From contig NW_006768835.1 of NCBI RefSeq assembly GCF_000204055.1, positions 244,813-308,812 on the forward strand: a stretch of 64,000 nt of DNA. Direction: 5' to 3'. The stretch is from Melampsora larici-populina 98AG31 (lineage: Eukaryota > Basidiomycota > Pucciniomycetes > Pucciniales > Melampsoraceae). A program made the position numbers and the translations under genes. Shown piece by piece: positions 45,465 through 57,889 of the stretch. Numbering within the stretch: position 1 is the stretch's first letter; every line of letters starts with the position of its first letter. The notes below the pieces were generated by a model. The model made no database searches. It was not told the DNA's origin and saw only the letters and a program-made list of their open reading frames with translations.

Positions 45465-47082
45465 TGTGGTGATCTATTTATGATATTAAGCAAAAAAATT
45501 AATCATCTTTACTTTACCAGTTTATTAGCAAACTTCAATATAGCAGAGAATTCGAAATTCAGGTTTTCAGATCAATTGAAGCTCTTAGAGGCTTATGTAT
45601 ACTTATTAGCTCATTATTATGTCATCTTATTTCAAAATTATTATTAAGATCAACATAGTTTACTTACAAAGTTATTACAAAAAGACAGAAAAAGAAAAGA
45701 TAAGAAAAATTCGAAAATATAGGTGTAAAAGTTGGAAAATGGTTTTTAGCTTATTTATAATTAAGTTATGGGTTTTATAAGGTTAGAATATGAAAGAACA
45801 ACAGTTTATTATACAGGAACAATCTTAATATTCAAGGTTGATAAGGGGAAACAGAGGTTATTAGCAGAAAGGTACTTTTTCGAAGTTGGTAAACAAGGGT
45901 TAGGCGTGTAGTTTACATATGTAATGGTGGTAGTGATGGAATTTAAGGTTGCCAAGAGGATTTTCCGGGATTTTTAAGGTTATAGAAGATGATGTAATAT
46001 TACATGAGCAAGGAAAAGGGAGTAGCAGCTGTGAAAAGTGAAGAATATAGGTGAAAATCGTCGAAAATGGAGGTTTTCAGCTAATTACATATGTCAAATG
46101 ACGTCAGAATAAGTTGGTAGATGGCTCATTCAACGCAGAGAAGTGGATTACATAATGTACAACCTTTGAATCATTAGTAACGGAGGTGTATGTAAAAAGT
46201 TATAAGGGAAATAAGAAATTGGTGTGAATCTCGAATTTACAGTCACAAGACACATGTAACACCAAAAACCTTAACTTCACAACTCAATATCTTACTCATC
46301 ACTCATCAGAAGTAGGTCTTATAGGTGTCAGAAATGATCAGTAACACGTGGGCTACAAGATGCACTTTAGTAATCAAAAATTGGAGCACTCTGAAAAAAT
46401 TTGTAATCTCAAAAATTGGGTTTCAGCTAGTTTACAAGGAAAAAATCACCTGTATTCATCTTAAGAAGTGCTGTACATTACATCATTGCGTCATTGATCA
46501 CTTTTGGCTGTGAAAATTACATCATACATTAGTAACAAGATCATTACATTGCGTCATTACATGGTTTTTAGGGTTATTTAGGCGGATTTGATTGGTTTTT
46601 GAGGCTGTTGACTGTTGTAAAGATTGTTACATGTGGATATAAGTACTCCTTGATGATTTTGGGATTGTAGCGCCCTTTTCTGCATCTTATACCTTTGTTG
46701 TAGTGTTATAAATCATCATTTATTTACTATATTTGTACTAAGATCACTTAAATCCGCCCCTTCAAAAGCAAGGAGAAATATATTTACGTGTGTTAAAGAC
46801 TACAAGTCTAATTGGGAATAATACTTACAACAGTATTGCTAGTAATAAACATAGTGTGTGACTTTTTTGCGCTTAAAATCTGGGAATAATACTTAACAAC
46901 AGTATTGCTTTATTTCTCTGGTGCCTTTTATCCTTTTCTCTGTTATCACAAAGTGGTCAGCAAGTGCCCTTGTGCTGGTTTCTTTGAAGAAGGCAGTCTT
47001 TAGGCAACTTCTACTATATTACACGTAGTAGATTATCCCTTCTTAGGTGTTGTAAAGCTCTTGTTGAGCTTTAAATACTACA
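45465..47082. mobile_element. 1.6 kb LTR-like insertion in the gypsy integrase
   Basis: The host codons for TDG(Q) are split. The flanking bases are ACCGT on the left (45460-45464) and ACCGT on the right (47082-47086). The insert reads TGTGGTGATC...AATACTACA, so it has TG...CA ends if the duplication is taken as 4 bp (CCGT), or TG...AC with 5 bp. It has no coding sequence. It is AT-rich with a tandem pair (GGGAATAATACTTA.CAACAGTATTGC) near 46820 and 46880. I read it as a solo LTR. Confidence 0.65.
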
Positions 47083-50000
47083 CCGTCTGTGCGTGGGTGG
47101 AATGCTGTAGATGGATGTAAGCGTATTCCAAGTCTCTTGTCCAACTCCTTTGTTATCTGAGATATGAAAATACTCCCTCTATCAGATGTGATAGTCCTCG
47201 GTGTTCCATGTAGCCGCCATACGAATCTGACCATCAAGTCTGCTAGGTCTTCGGCCGACATTGCCTCGTTACACGGGATGAAATGACTTATCTTGGTCAA
47301 TCTATCCACGACGGTCAGGATACTGTCCTTTCCGTTGGATATCGGTAGTTTAGTGATTAAGTCATAGCTAATGTCGAGCCACGGGCCGGTTGGTATGGGA
47401 AGCGGTTCCAGGGATCCGAAAGGTTTTTGTGTCGTTGCCTTGCTTCTCAGACAAGAGTCACAGCCGCCGACATACCTATTAACGTACGCCTTTTGTGACG
47501 GCCATACGAAACTGCGACGTATCAGGTTCAGCGTTTTAGACCTACCTGGGTGGCCTGCCAACAAGCTATCGTGGCGGCTTCTGAGTATTTTGTACTTGAT
47601 GTCATTGTCGTCGGGTACTTCAATGCGGCCATGATTGTACAAAATCCCGTCTTTTACCTTATAAGATACCACCGCTTTCTTTATGCTGGAAGATATTGGG
47701 TTTTCGGCAGCCTGAATCAGTTCTTGTAGTCTAGAGTCCTTGAGTGTTGATTCCCTAATCAAAGTGATTAACGCTTGGTCGTTGAGCGTCGGTTCTTCTA
47801 ATAGGTGCTCGTCCATTGTGATGTCTGATACTCCCAACACGTCCACTTCGAACCAATGTTCGGCGTTGTTGAGTTTCACATCTTCACTTTCGAAGAAGGA
47901 TTCCGTAGTAGCAATTTCGGTGAAAGTGTCGGGTCCGATGTTCTCAGGTCTCAAGAGTCGTCCGAAAGTGAGCTTTTCCGCCTGGTCAGGTTCTAAATCC
48001 GGTCGTCTCGAAAGCGCGTCAGGTTTAGTTGCATGCCTTCCAGGTCTGAATTTAATTTGGAAATCAAAACATCCAAGCGTCTCAGCCCATCTAGCCTGAC
48101 GTCTGGTGAGTTGCTTAGTAGTCATGAACGTCTCTAAGTTTCGATGGTCAGTGTAGACTATGACGTCTAATCGGTTTGGGTTACCTTCCAGGTAATGTCG
48201 CCATTCTTTAAACGATGCTACGATCGCTAAGAGCTCCTTATCAAATATTTCATAATTCCGCTCTGCTTGTACCAGGGATCGTGAAAGATATGCTACGGGA
48301 TGTAGCTCGTTGTCGTCGTCACTGCGTTGAGATAAGACCGCCCCAAGGGCAAAATCAGAACAATCACATTCCAATACAAATGGTTTGTATGGATCAGCAA
48401 TCTTCAATATAGGAGCTGATGTGAATGCCGTCTTCAATGCTACAAATGCCTTGTCGCACTTGTCATCCCAGTTATATGGGGTATTGTCTTTAGTCAAGTT
48501 GTGAAGAGGTCTAGTCGTCTTGGAGAATTGATGTATGAACCTTCTGTAAAAATTAGCGAATCCAATGAAACGCTGGAGTTCGTTGACGCTCCGGGGCGCT
48601 GGCCACTCAGCAACGGCTTTGACTGTAGTCGGGTCCATTCGGATCTTATTGCGAGATATAATTAATCCTAAGTACTCAACTTCTGATCGTGAGAATTCAC
48701 CCTTTTCCGGTTTGAGCCATAGTTGTTGTTTATCTAGGATGTCCAAGACTTGCAAGACAGATTCTTGATGTTTCATTCCCTTCTTTGTATATACCATGAT
48801 ATCATCCAAAAAGGCCGCTGTGTCTTTACCAATGTGTGCGCGTAAGATGTCCTGTATGAAGTACTGGAAATAGCCGGGTGCTCCCGTTGGGCCGAATGGC
48901 ATTGTCAACAGTGCGAACTGGCCCGCTTTGCAGATGAAAGCAAGGATCTCTTCATAGCCTTCAGCTACGCGTAGATTTCCATATGCGTTCCGCATGTCTA
49001 GTTTAGTGAATTCGTCAGCGTCCAGTAGACTATCCACTAGGTCCATCGTTAACGGTAATGGATATTTGTTTTTGACCGTTAATGTGTTCAACTTGCGATA
49101 GTCAAAACAGGGTCTCAAGTTCCCGTCTTTTTTTCCAGTGAATAATACTGGCGCCGCCCACGGTGAAGTCGTGCGTCGTATCGTGCCGTTGGCAAGGCCC
49201 GCGTTGATCATTTCATCTAAAGCGGCGTTTTCAGCTGGCGAGAGCGGGATGATGCGGCTAGCTTGGGGTTGCGCGTCTTTGATCAGTTCGACTTTGAAGT
49301 CGTACTTCCGTCGGGGAGGTAAGCATTGAGCTTTTGACTTCTGAAACATATGAAGGTACCTGTGATACATTGTCGGTACTAAGTCCTCTACGGTTTTAGT
49401 CAGTTGGTTCTTCTTCTCGTCTGCTGCGAGTCGTGCTGAGGTGGACCAGGAAGTATTTGCGGCGTCGACTGCTACCGTTAGGCTGTCATTCAAGGGAGAA
49501 TTTTGCTTGCTAGCTGTTTCGGGTAAAGCATGAGAGTGTAAGATATCGAACTCATGTTGCGGGGGCGTTAGTGTACTTGAAAAAATACACGCCCCCTTGT
49601 CATCATTCCTAGTGTGCCCTGTGGGCTCCTCCGTTGGACCTGCAGGGGTTTGTGGCGGACGTGACGAGGCTGGATTAACAGCCGCAACCTGATTCGTCTC
49701 TGGTGTGGTTTTGGTGACTGATAAGCCTACTGTTGTAATGGCGTCGTCTTGCGTCGTACTGTCTATAAATTCGGGCGGCGTGGGTGTGTCTAACTGTTGT
49801 TGTAGTAGGGGAAAAAGCTTGTCTTCCGCTTCTAACAATGACAGTGATTTAAAAGAAATACAAGACTCACTCTGCGGGGATGCTAATGTACTAGTATTAG
49901 TACACATCCCCTCGTCACGGTACCTAGCGTCCCTCCAAAGTTCCGTCCTGGGACCCAAAGAGGGGTTTGTCGGCGTTGACGACTCCACATCAGTGAAGGC

Positions 50001-50190
50001 AGTGAAAACTTCAGCAACATCTATGTTGCCGGTCTTCCAGTCGATTTTCCGGTGGTTTGCTCGAATCCAGGGCATTCCAAGAATGCCATCATAGGTGTTC
50101 TTGAGGCTCGTGATGATGAAATTGGTTGGGTATGAGTCAATTCGTGTGAAGATTTGGCTTTGGATCCGTTAAAACCGGTGATATCTCTTG
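47083..50190 (-). pseudogene. Gypsy 2 pol: reverse transcriptase, RNase H, integrase
   Basis: The long frame (1010 codons from 50075) begins inside the protease tail (GMPWIRANHRKIDW). A ~200-residue Thr/Pro-rich linker contains two related stretches (STLASPQSES, STLTPPQHEF). RT then follows, with Asp360 (KLDMRNAYG) and FLDD at 422-425. RNase H has Asp571 (ECDCSDFALGAV), Glu614 (FDKELLAI), Asp643 (YTDHRNLE) and DALSRR. The integrase has the HHCC part (HDSLLAGHPGR...GGCDSCLR) and core Asp residues (DLITKLP, TSDRGSIF), and breaks off at HPRTDG because of the 1.6 kb insert. The frame itself is free of stops. It made the cDNA and inserted it before the element was interrupted. Confidence 0.92.
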
Positions 50191-50437
50191 ATGTGCTCAC
50201 TCCGTGTCGTAACAGGTCTCTCTCTGAGGCAAAGGCTTCCCCCAAAAAATTGTGAGTGGCACCTGAGTCAATCAAGAGTCGGGCGGTGGGTCTAAAAAAT
50301 GGTGTGGCGCGAGGTCTTTGGGTCAAGGAAAGTGAAGCTGTCAGAAACAAACGTGGATCACTGTTATTGCAAGGTACAACTCCACTCGCTCCTATTCCTA
50401 TTGAATCATCCAAAGCCTCTAAGCTCAAGCTAGGCAC
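50150..50437 (-). pseudogene. Gypsy 2 aspartic protease, frameshifted against pol
   Basis: The frame has the retropepsin active site (ARLLIDSGATHNFLGEAF) and HGVSTSRDITGFNGSKAKSS. The protease should continue as TRIDSYPTNFIITSLKN-TYDGILGMPW, but that text is in the frame of the RT segment, so a one-base shift lies near 50150-50165. Upstream it overlaps the gag stop by a -1 frame relation near 50440. Confidence 0.75.
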
Positions 50438-50442
50438 AACCT

Positions 50443-51669
50443 TCAGGCTTGAGCGCCTCCATTTTTTGAAATATCACTACGACTGCCACCCTCCATTTGA
50501 TCTCCAATCACACTCTCCTTCCCACTCATGGCTGCTAATTTGATTTCCAGCTCGGCAACTCTAGCACGATAATCCACCCTTCCTTTCCCTTTCCTCTCAC
50601 CGCTTTTGGTCGGGCAGTCACTAGCAATGTGGCCTTGTTTTGCACAATGAAAGCATGATCCGGTTCGTAGACGTCGAGCACGCTTGTCAGAAGAGAGTCG
50701 GGTGTAAGAGGACGAAATGTCCATAGCATTCGGGTCACGTGCGGGAGTGGCCGTGTGCATGGTTGTGTCGGCTACTCCGTGAAGCTTGTTATCCAATCTG
50801 ATGGCTAAGTTTGAAATTTGTTCTACTGAAGTAAACTCCTCCTGATTCAATACCATAGCAACTCTAATATCACGTTTCAGTCCCTGTTCGAACTGGCTAA
50901 TCAGTGTAGGTACCTCCCAACCGGTATTCGTGGCGTGCATGTTAAACTCATAAGTGTAAGCTGCGACCGTTGTCTTTTGAGATAATGACCGTATCACCTT
51001 CTCCGCCTTAGACTTCTTTTCCGTGTTGAAATACATGGCTTTAAAGTTGTTAACAAAATGCTCGAAAGTCACTGTCGCAGATTTGGCATCGTCAAGTAGT
51101 TCGTGCATCAATGGCTGGGCCCATGCGCTGGCGGTGCCCGTCAGGTACGACAACGCAAATACCACCTTGCTACGATCGGTGGTAAAAAGGTGGGGGTGTG
51201 CCAGCACGTAAAGCTGGACTTGGCTTGCAAAAACCTCCGCAGGGCTACCACGGGTACCGTCAAATTTGTCTGGGGTCGAGACTTTAGGCCCCTTAGGGGT
51301 ATGCGCCACTTCAGGCTGAGTTGGCATGGGTGCCGCTGGTTGGGCAGCAGGTGGTTGGTGAGTATGGCCTGCTTCGATCGCCGCCAAACGTTCTTCGGCC
51401 TGCCGGCTTCGCGCCTCAGCTTGCTCTCGTAAGTTACGTTCTCCTGCTAAAGCATTCTGCAGCTCGGCGATCTGACGTTGGATATCTTCCATTTTGCCTT
51501 TAGTGAGCTCGGTGACAGGTAACGATGGATCTACGTCGACAAAGGGGGTTTCAGTCTCAGAGTCACTGTCCGGATCGTCGGCACTGGGGGTTCTGTACGA
51601 AGGAGACGTGGTCGGTTGTGGAGTGCGGGGTTCTGGTGAGTTGAATCTGCAAGGTTCTGGTTCAATCAA
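50443..51669 (-). CDS. Gypsy 2 Gag with CCHC zinc knuckle
   Basis: The minus-strand open frame has an Asp/Glu/Ser-rich start and then MEDIQRQIAELQNALAGERN (coiled coil; first in-frame ATG about 51501). It continues with the gag capsid-like core (KVSTPDKFDGTRGSPAEVFA...VVFALSYLTGTASAWAQPLM...FEQGLKRDIRVAMV) and a zinc knuckle (CFHCAKQGHIASDC). It forms the virus-like particle and binds RNA. The stop at 50443 lies just where the protease frame begins at -1, so frameshifting could have made the Gag-Pol product. Confidence 0.87.
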   Translation of the reverse strand: MIEPEPCRFNSPEPRTPQPTTSPSYRTPSADDPDSDSETETPFVDVDPSLPVTELTKGKMEDIQRQIAELQNALAGERNLREQAEARSRQAEERLAAIEAGHTHQPPAAQPAAPMPTQPEVAHTPKGPKVSTPDKFDGTRGSPAEVFASQVQLYVLAHPHLFTTDRSKVVFALSYLTGTASAWAQPLMHELLDDAKSATVTFEHFVNNFKAMYFNTEKKSKAEKVIRSLSQKTTVAAYTYEFNMHATNTGWEVPTLISQFEQGLKRDIRVAMVLNQEEFTSVEQISNLAIRLDNKLHGVADTTMHTATPARDPNAMDISSSYTRLSSDKRARRLRTGSCFHCAKQGHIASDCPTKSGERKGKGRVDYRARVAELEIKLAAMSGKESVIGDQMEGGSRSDISKNGGAQA

Positions 51670-51935
51670 TCTTGTTCTGGGTAAATCTAATCTATCTAAT
51701 TTTAATTCTGACTAATCTACTGAATCTTGGTCCTGAAATAGTCCGCTGGTATTCGTGGTGAATCTTCTTCTGCAGACACAAGGTTTCAATCTCAATCAAA
51801 CAAAGTTTTCTAATCTAATATCGGTAATGTGGTGTATTCTGTTTCTTCTCGATTCCTCGGCGCTCATCGAAATAAGTAGATCCGACAATATGTTAAGGCC
51901 AGTACTGGGGTCTGGGACGAGGGTCAAGGATCTGG

Positions 51936-52079
51936 TGACAAGTCTATAAAGTAGATTGTCGGATGAAGAGAAGAGAAACTTGTACAATAGCAACGTGTAC
52001 AACTAGGGACTCAATCTCTATCGGTGACATGTCTAACCCGTCTTTCACTCGTCGTTACATATGTTATAGGATCATAACA
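51936..52079 (-). repeat. 5' LTR of gypsy element 2 (intact, 144 bp)
   Basis: TGACAAGTCTATAAAG...GGATCATAACA on the plus strand. It matches the two fragments of the other LTR with few differences, which helped to locate the Harbinger insertion. Confidence 0.88.
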
Positions 52080-53801
52080 GGGAAACAGCTCCAATGTCTT
52101 CAAGAAGTTGGACATTGGCCTGAAACTCAATCTCTGCTTTGCCTCCATTAGGGTAAATGCTTGGACCCAAAGGAAGTCTTACAAATCAAAGGATGTGATA
52201 TCATATTAGCTCCTGAATCAAAACGAGCTAAATTACATACCCCTTATGATGTGATTCTAAAATACCTGTATGCTACCAGCAGTGTCTGATGGTTTGTGAA
52301 GTGACTGCATTCCAAGCCTTCACAACCATACACATTGCTGTGATTTAATCAATCCAGTAGATCTTGCTAGTTACTGAGGTCCCCGCAACAAAGAGACAAA
52401 TTGCACGTCCTATGAAGCAATGTTTGTAATTCAACTTCAGGCTCTTGATGATACCCGCATTGAGGGGCTGGACATGAAGTGTGAGGTTGGGAGCAAAGAA
52501 CTCAACTTGGATGTGAGTGAGGCCTTTGTTGGGTAATGTGTGACCTTCAAGTTTATCAAGCCATAGAAGGATTTGACAATCTTGAGCGGCAAAGGTCAGG
52601 TTAAGTCCTAATCACCAGTGTTGGAAGATTGTGTGCTTCATCCACGCCTTCTCATCATCGTAGTATATAAACCCATGCTCCCAACCAACCTTTCAATTGA
52701 AGCATTGAGGACGTTCAGCGTGACCAATGAAAAGGGGCTCAACCTTCTCCAAACCATCAGCATTGACGGTTAAGCCAACAGTCAAGCAGTCCTTCTTTGA
52801 CTTCAATCCATGCGCAGATCCTGTTGACAAGCCTTGATCTGGTGGAATTTTGAAATAAATAAAGACCAAGAGATATGTGAGAAAAGCTCATGAGAATGTC
52901 TCAGATCTGATGATACAAATGTACACATAGAAAAGACCAGTCTCATCCATCTTGAAGATGTCTCTCAATGCATAATTGTTATTGATCAATGCAACTTACT
53001 GGACCTCTTGAGCATCCATATTGGGATCCAAAGCCGCACCTTCACCATGCTGTACTGAAGCTCAAAGACCGTGTCGCGCCTTGAAGCGATCCAGCCATTC
53101 ATTTGAAAGCTTTAGCCAATCCAAGCTGGGCATGTTGTGGAGGCAAGCAAAATCCTTCCACTTCTCTTGGATTGTATCACCATTGATTACACTACAAAAG
53201 TTTTCCATTTGTCTAAGGCAATCAAAAAATACAAATATAGGTGACACAAATTTGATTCCAGAAATCTCATCAATTATTCTCAAAGCAAAATTATTCCCCT
53301 AGGGAAAATGTAAAATATTTTTAGTTTTAAGGCATTTGCAAGGATTGCTTGACTGAACCATTCACTCAAAAGCTTCTCCACTTCAGGGTGTTGAATTTCA
53401 CACCCTTGCTTCATGGATGGATGATGTTCTGTAGCCTTCTTTTGGAGTTTGGCTTCATCTTTTTTTCACAAAGACAGAAGTGGCTGTTTGATGCGTAGAT
53501 GAGGGAATATGCAGGCAAAGTGGATGGCAATTTGAGACTGGTTGTGGCCGTGAGCATTGTGCCAGTTGAGAACCATGATCTTCTCGGATATGGTGGCTTG
53601 AGCTTTGGATTGAGCATTTGCAGAGTTCTTTTTACGACAACCAATCTTGGGTTTGGTGATGGTGCTGTTTGGTGATGGAGGAGCTTGAGCTACATTATAA
53701 AGGGCGGCTTCTGATAGTGTTTGAGTTGATTGAGATGGTGTGAATGGTGACGCTAAGGAACTATGTTTATGTACATGGTTGCCACATAGTTGCCTGTACA
53801 T
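52080..53801 (-). pseudogene. Pogo/Tigger-like (Tc1/mariner) transposase gene, decayed
   Basis: Minus strand, from 53801. The CENP-B-type HTH is at KIMVLNWHNAHGHNQSQIAI...RIKQPLLS, then (after a frame change) KLQKKATEHHPSMKQGCEIQ. The second HTH ends WLDRFKARHGL followed by a TGA. DDE_1 pieces follow: RDIFKMDETGLFY (first Asp), KSKKDCLTVGLTVNADG, CQILLWLDKLEGH (second Asp) and LHVQPLNAGIIKSLK. Then come IYWID*ITAM and CW*HTGIL with more stops. The last coding part is at 39035-39276. At least three stops and a frame change make it inactive. It is the oldest layer of the nest. Confidence 0.82.
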
Positions 53802-56800
53802 AGTGTTTCTGTACTATATAAGCCCCCCCAAAAGTATTGTTTTGAATGGCAGTTTTTGTTGTTGTGTGCTCTTCTGATACACAATAACTATCATGGCCAA
53901 TCAATATCCACCACCACCAAACCTCAACTTGAACGGTTGCAAACAGAGCAGACAATCTATGGGTACTCTCTTGAGCAAGCGTAAGTGTGTTCATTTGCCA
54001 TTGGTCAACACGACACATGAGATTACAAGGATAGAAAGTATGTGGGGCCCTCAAAGCTATATATCTTGGGGTCCAAATATACTTTTTTTCCCTGCCAAAA
54101 AAAACAAAAAAAGTATATATGACAACTACATATGAACTATATACATGTACATATGTAGCTTTGATTACTGTTTTTGGCACCGCTCTAGTGTTTATCACCA
54201 CATCCTGAACAACTGCATTGTAATTCTTTTGTGAGTTGAAGCGTATCCTGCTCTAAGCCTAACCCTCAAACCCCTGACCCAATACACCTCAACAGTTTTA
54301 ACCAATTCTTTCTCCTTGAGTCTTGTCAGAAGTTCAGTGTGCTCATTACAAATAGTTGTCCTGATGGAGAGCAATTACAAATTTCCAATTGATGATGCCA
54401 AATGATACTCATTTTGTGGTTTCTTTAAACCTATGACTTTTCTTACTCACATGATTTTGTGTATTGTAGTTTCTGATCAGTTGATCTCTCAGTTCTTATC
54501 ATAGTATAGATAACCCATGTGAATTGATCACAATAAGATTTTAGTGATTCATCAAGATAAATGATAAATTAGTTTGTCTACTGTAAAGACATGTTCACAA
54601 TTACCTCAATGTAACATTCAATAAGATTCCCCAATTTGTAATTTTAACTCTTCAAATTGCACGGACTCAATTCCACTTGAAGATAACATCAATTGTGTTG
54701 GAGCTAGATTCATCAACTTGAATATCAGTTGGGGTTTGATCTTCTTTCAGCTCTTGTTCTACAAGTTCAGGTCCACCTGGCGCCATTGACGTTCTCAATA
54801 GACAAAAGAATCTGAATTTGATTAATGGACCTTCAGTATCATATCACAGAGAGAACATTTGAAAAATAGGGTTGAAGAACCTACTTGGCATAGTCTGATG
54901 TACCTGTTACTCGAAGTCCTCTTCAATCAGGATAACAAAACCCTTCTGAAGCTAACACACAGGCTGCATCCCATTTGCCATTCAATGAACTTGTACCCTC
55001 ATGCCTAGGAATATAATTAGCCAGACAAACTACAGAATCTTTGAGTTCAGCAATGGTTTTGTAGAGAGAATAAGAGTAGTTTATTGATGATGTGCAATTA
55101 CCTTGGTCTCGCGTTTGGTTATAGTAGATATAGCATGATTGATCAATCTTATGAAAGCTGACGCTGGTATATCAGGTTGCGAGGATCTTTCAAGAGCCAA
55201 TTCATTCAACTATCTGTCCCTTGCAGTTGGGAATGTGGAAAAGGCCAAACATTAAAGATAAAGATCAAATTAAGTGATGAAAAACCATTGACACGTTTTA
55301 GAGAAAATTACAAACCAGTTGAGTGATTGTATTCCAATCCAATTTTTCAACTCATTGTAACTTCGTTTTGATGTAATTAATTTAGTGGCTTCAAGTCTTG
55401 CAATCGATTTTTTGATTCAATTCAGTTTCTCTTCAATCGGTACACGTGGAACTGCTGCTTTTGTTTGTAACCGTTCTGGTTTTGCAAATGTGGTTTGCTC
55501 AATTGGATTTTCATATGTTGTATTGGCGATTGTAGAAAGTGATGTAGTATGAGGTCAAGACTGGATTGTTCGCACAAGGACCAAGTTTGATTAGCTATCA
55601 ACACTGGAAAAGAAAAGTTAATTAGAAGAAGACTTACAAAGAAGGTGGGATCAAGATAATTGGATGGGTTGAGCCGAAGAAAATAAGTCTTGTTGGCAAG
55701 TCGCTGAGAGATTTGCAAGATAAAGAGTAGGGGTTTGTTCTATAAATCTGGGATTTTTACAGATTCTTCTGAATTGCCTAGTCGAGATGATTGATTGATA
55801 GTATGAAGAGCTTGTAAAGATGTATAAGTAGTTACTAACTCATGTTGATGATCGTGTAGGTCTGGGATAAGATTAGATCCGTGTGAATAGGAACCAATGG
55901 AGTCGCAAGATTGAGAGGACCAAATTCAAAATGGTAAAATTTAGTGAGAATATATTAAGAGAGGATTGCTAATGAGGAACCAACCTGCAAGATCAAACAA
56001 GTGAGTCAAGTTGACTTAAAGTTAAATTGCAAAATGTAACAATGCATCATTCCACCAATCCAGACGAGAATTCCAAGAGCTTTCAGGAACTGTAGCAAAC
56101 AAGTGACCACTCAAAAGACCGTCCAAGACCTGCATAGTGATTTCACCAACTGGAGGTTAGGTACAGTATAATGTATTGAAGATTTGTTGAGTTGCTGTTG
56201 AAACCCAATCTTAGTATAGGCATTGGCGAACGCCCAGATAAAGTTACAATCTTGAGGTTTGAGTCTGGATTCTAGACAGTAAATGTTGAAAAAGCCTTTG
56301 ATCACATGGTAGTTGATGGAAGAGAGTTGATGGGACAATGGTCTGGATCAGAAAATTCAGCCATCATGGGGAGCATTATTATCAAAAGTCAGAAACATTG
56401 ACTGCTCAAAACTGTCAAATTTTCAAGCGGGGAAAGGAGTTTTGTCAGGTTTTGTTCAAATTGATGGTTCTCCATTAATATTTATGATGATGATGATTAA
56501 AATTTTCAGAAGCCAGAACATGACCACATTCAGACTCAGGCCAGGGGCACTTCTGACAAAAACACACCAAAAGGCACCCAATAGTACTATAGTGGGTTTG
56601 TCCGGGTTCTGGTTAGCAAGATCAAATGCTTATGATTAGTTGAATAATAAATTGCACCATTATTAGATAGAAAATACCAGAATCACACATAAAACTCATG
56701 TTAAAAGCTGGGACAAGCAGAATCAAAAATCCCCCAACTCAATTTTGGTCTGAAAAACCTCAAAAAACCCTCAAGAGACAACCCTTGTGGGGAAAAAGGT

Positions 56801-57889
56801 TTTATTTACCAAAAAAGCTCGCTAATGCACCCAGTGGATAGATCATAGGCATGGTCCTGATGCTAAACAAGGCAAGCTGGTCCGCCTTTCAAAACAAGGA
56901 TGTGCCCCCAGCCTGCATTCAGACTTGATTATGTTTAATCAAATCAAGATGATTGGTTGACCACCAGAAGAGAAATTCACTTTTAGAGAAATGAAGTTGA
57001 TGTTGAGTCAACCCAATTTGGGTGAAGTCAAATTATTGTCAACATTAATCAAATAATGTAACCATGGGCACCAGGTATTTTATATCAATATCATCATTTA
57101 TTGTCAGGACCAACATATTCATAGAGTTGGCGTTCATTTGCAGTTGTGTCATGTTGCAGTAACAAACTCATTTTTTAAGCAAGTTGCATTTTGTAGTGTT
57201 CAAGCATCCTGCACACATCCCTCATATTTGCTATCACAAGTTTTGATTGACTCTGATTTATTGGCAGATTTCCCCACTTTGCTCGTCTGTGTAGCCTAAG
57301 CAACTACACCTATATCTGATTTTTGATATGTTCTATTGTTGTGTTGTCATAGGCAGCTTTTTTGGATTTGGATTACTTCAAAACTATCCTATAATGTCAA
57401 GCCACATGGAGAGTGTTATATACGGAATGCGAGACGTTCCAAAGTGACAATGCGAAATTTCAAAAATCAAAAATCACAATCCCCGGGTGCGAAATTCAAA
57501 AATCAAAGACAAAACTCTAGAAAATACTCAAATACAGGGATAAAACCCCTGTACCGGAGTAAAAATCATGGCATAAACACATTTTTGCCCAAATTTCCAG
57601 TGGTCGACACCGTTTTCATTGCATTGTCACCTTTCGACAAAAAGTACCAGCAACCCCAAGAACAAAAAATCAAAAACATAAAATACAGTTCTCAAACTGT
57701 ACAACTCAAACACCAATGTTAGATTCTACCGCAGCCAAAAACCACATGTTGGCCAACTATCTACAAGCTCAGTCTCACAGGTATCAACACCTCCGACCGG
57801 AGACATTCTACCATCTGTCTCAAGAGCTTCAAAGTACCTGCTTCCTGTCTCGCTCTCCTCCAAAACCCTCTTCCACCATCATCAATCCT
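53802..57889. other. About 4 kb without a recognised gene
   Basis: Open frames of 60-100 codons (for example 54201-53767, 55718-55422, 56338-56111 on the minus strand, and 57336-57722 on the plus strand) have no motifs and no partner exons that I can join. 54100-54150 is rich in TATA/CATATG. 57440-57720 is A-rich with repeated AAATTC/AAAATCAAA. It may be decayed repeat DNA. Confidence 0.4.

Larger units (their letters stand above)
39277..52079 (-). mobile_element. Gypsy element 2 (chromovirus), host of two later insertions
   Basis: Minus-strand order: 5' LTR (52079-51936), gag, protease, RT, RNase H, integrase, chromodomain, polypurine tract, 3' LTR (44576 to ~39277). A 1.6 kb LTR-like element splits the integrase, and a 5.15 kb Harbinger transposon splits the 3' LTR. 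Without the inserts it is about 6 kb with 144 bp LTRs, short for the group. It lies in the pogo transposase gene. No clean 5 bp duplication is visible at its ends. Confidence 0.88.

Noticed and set aside
39271..52084. 5 bp target duplication of gypsy element 2
   Set aside because: The flanks ACATT and GGGAA differ. Only the restored pogo reading frame supports the insertion site.
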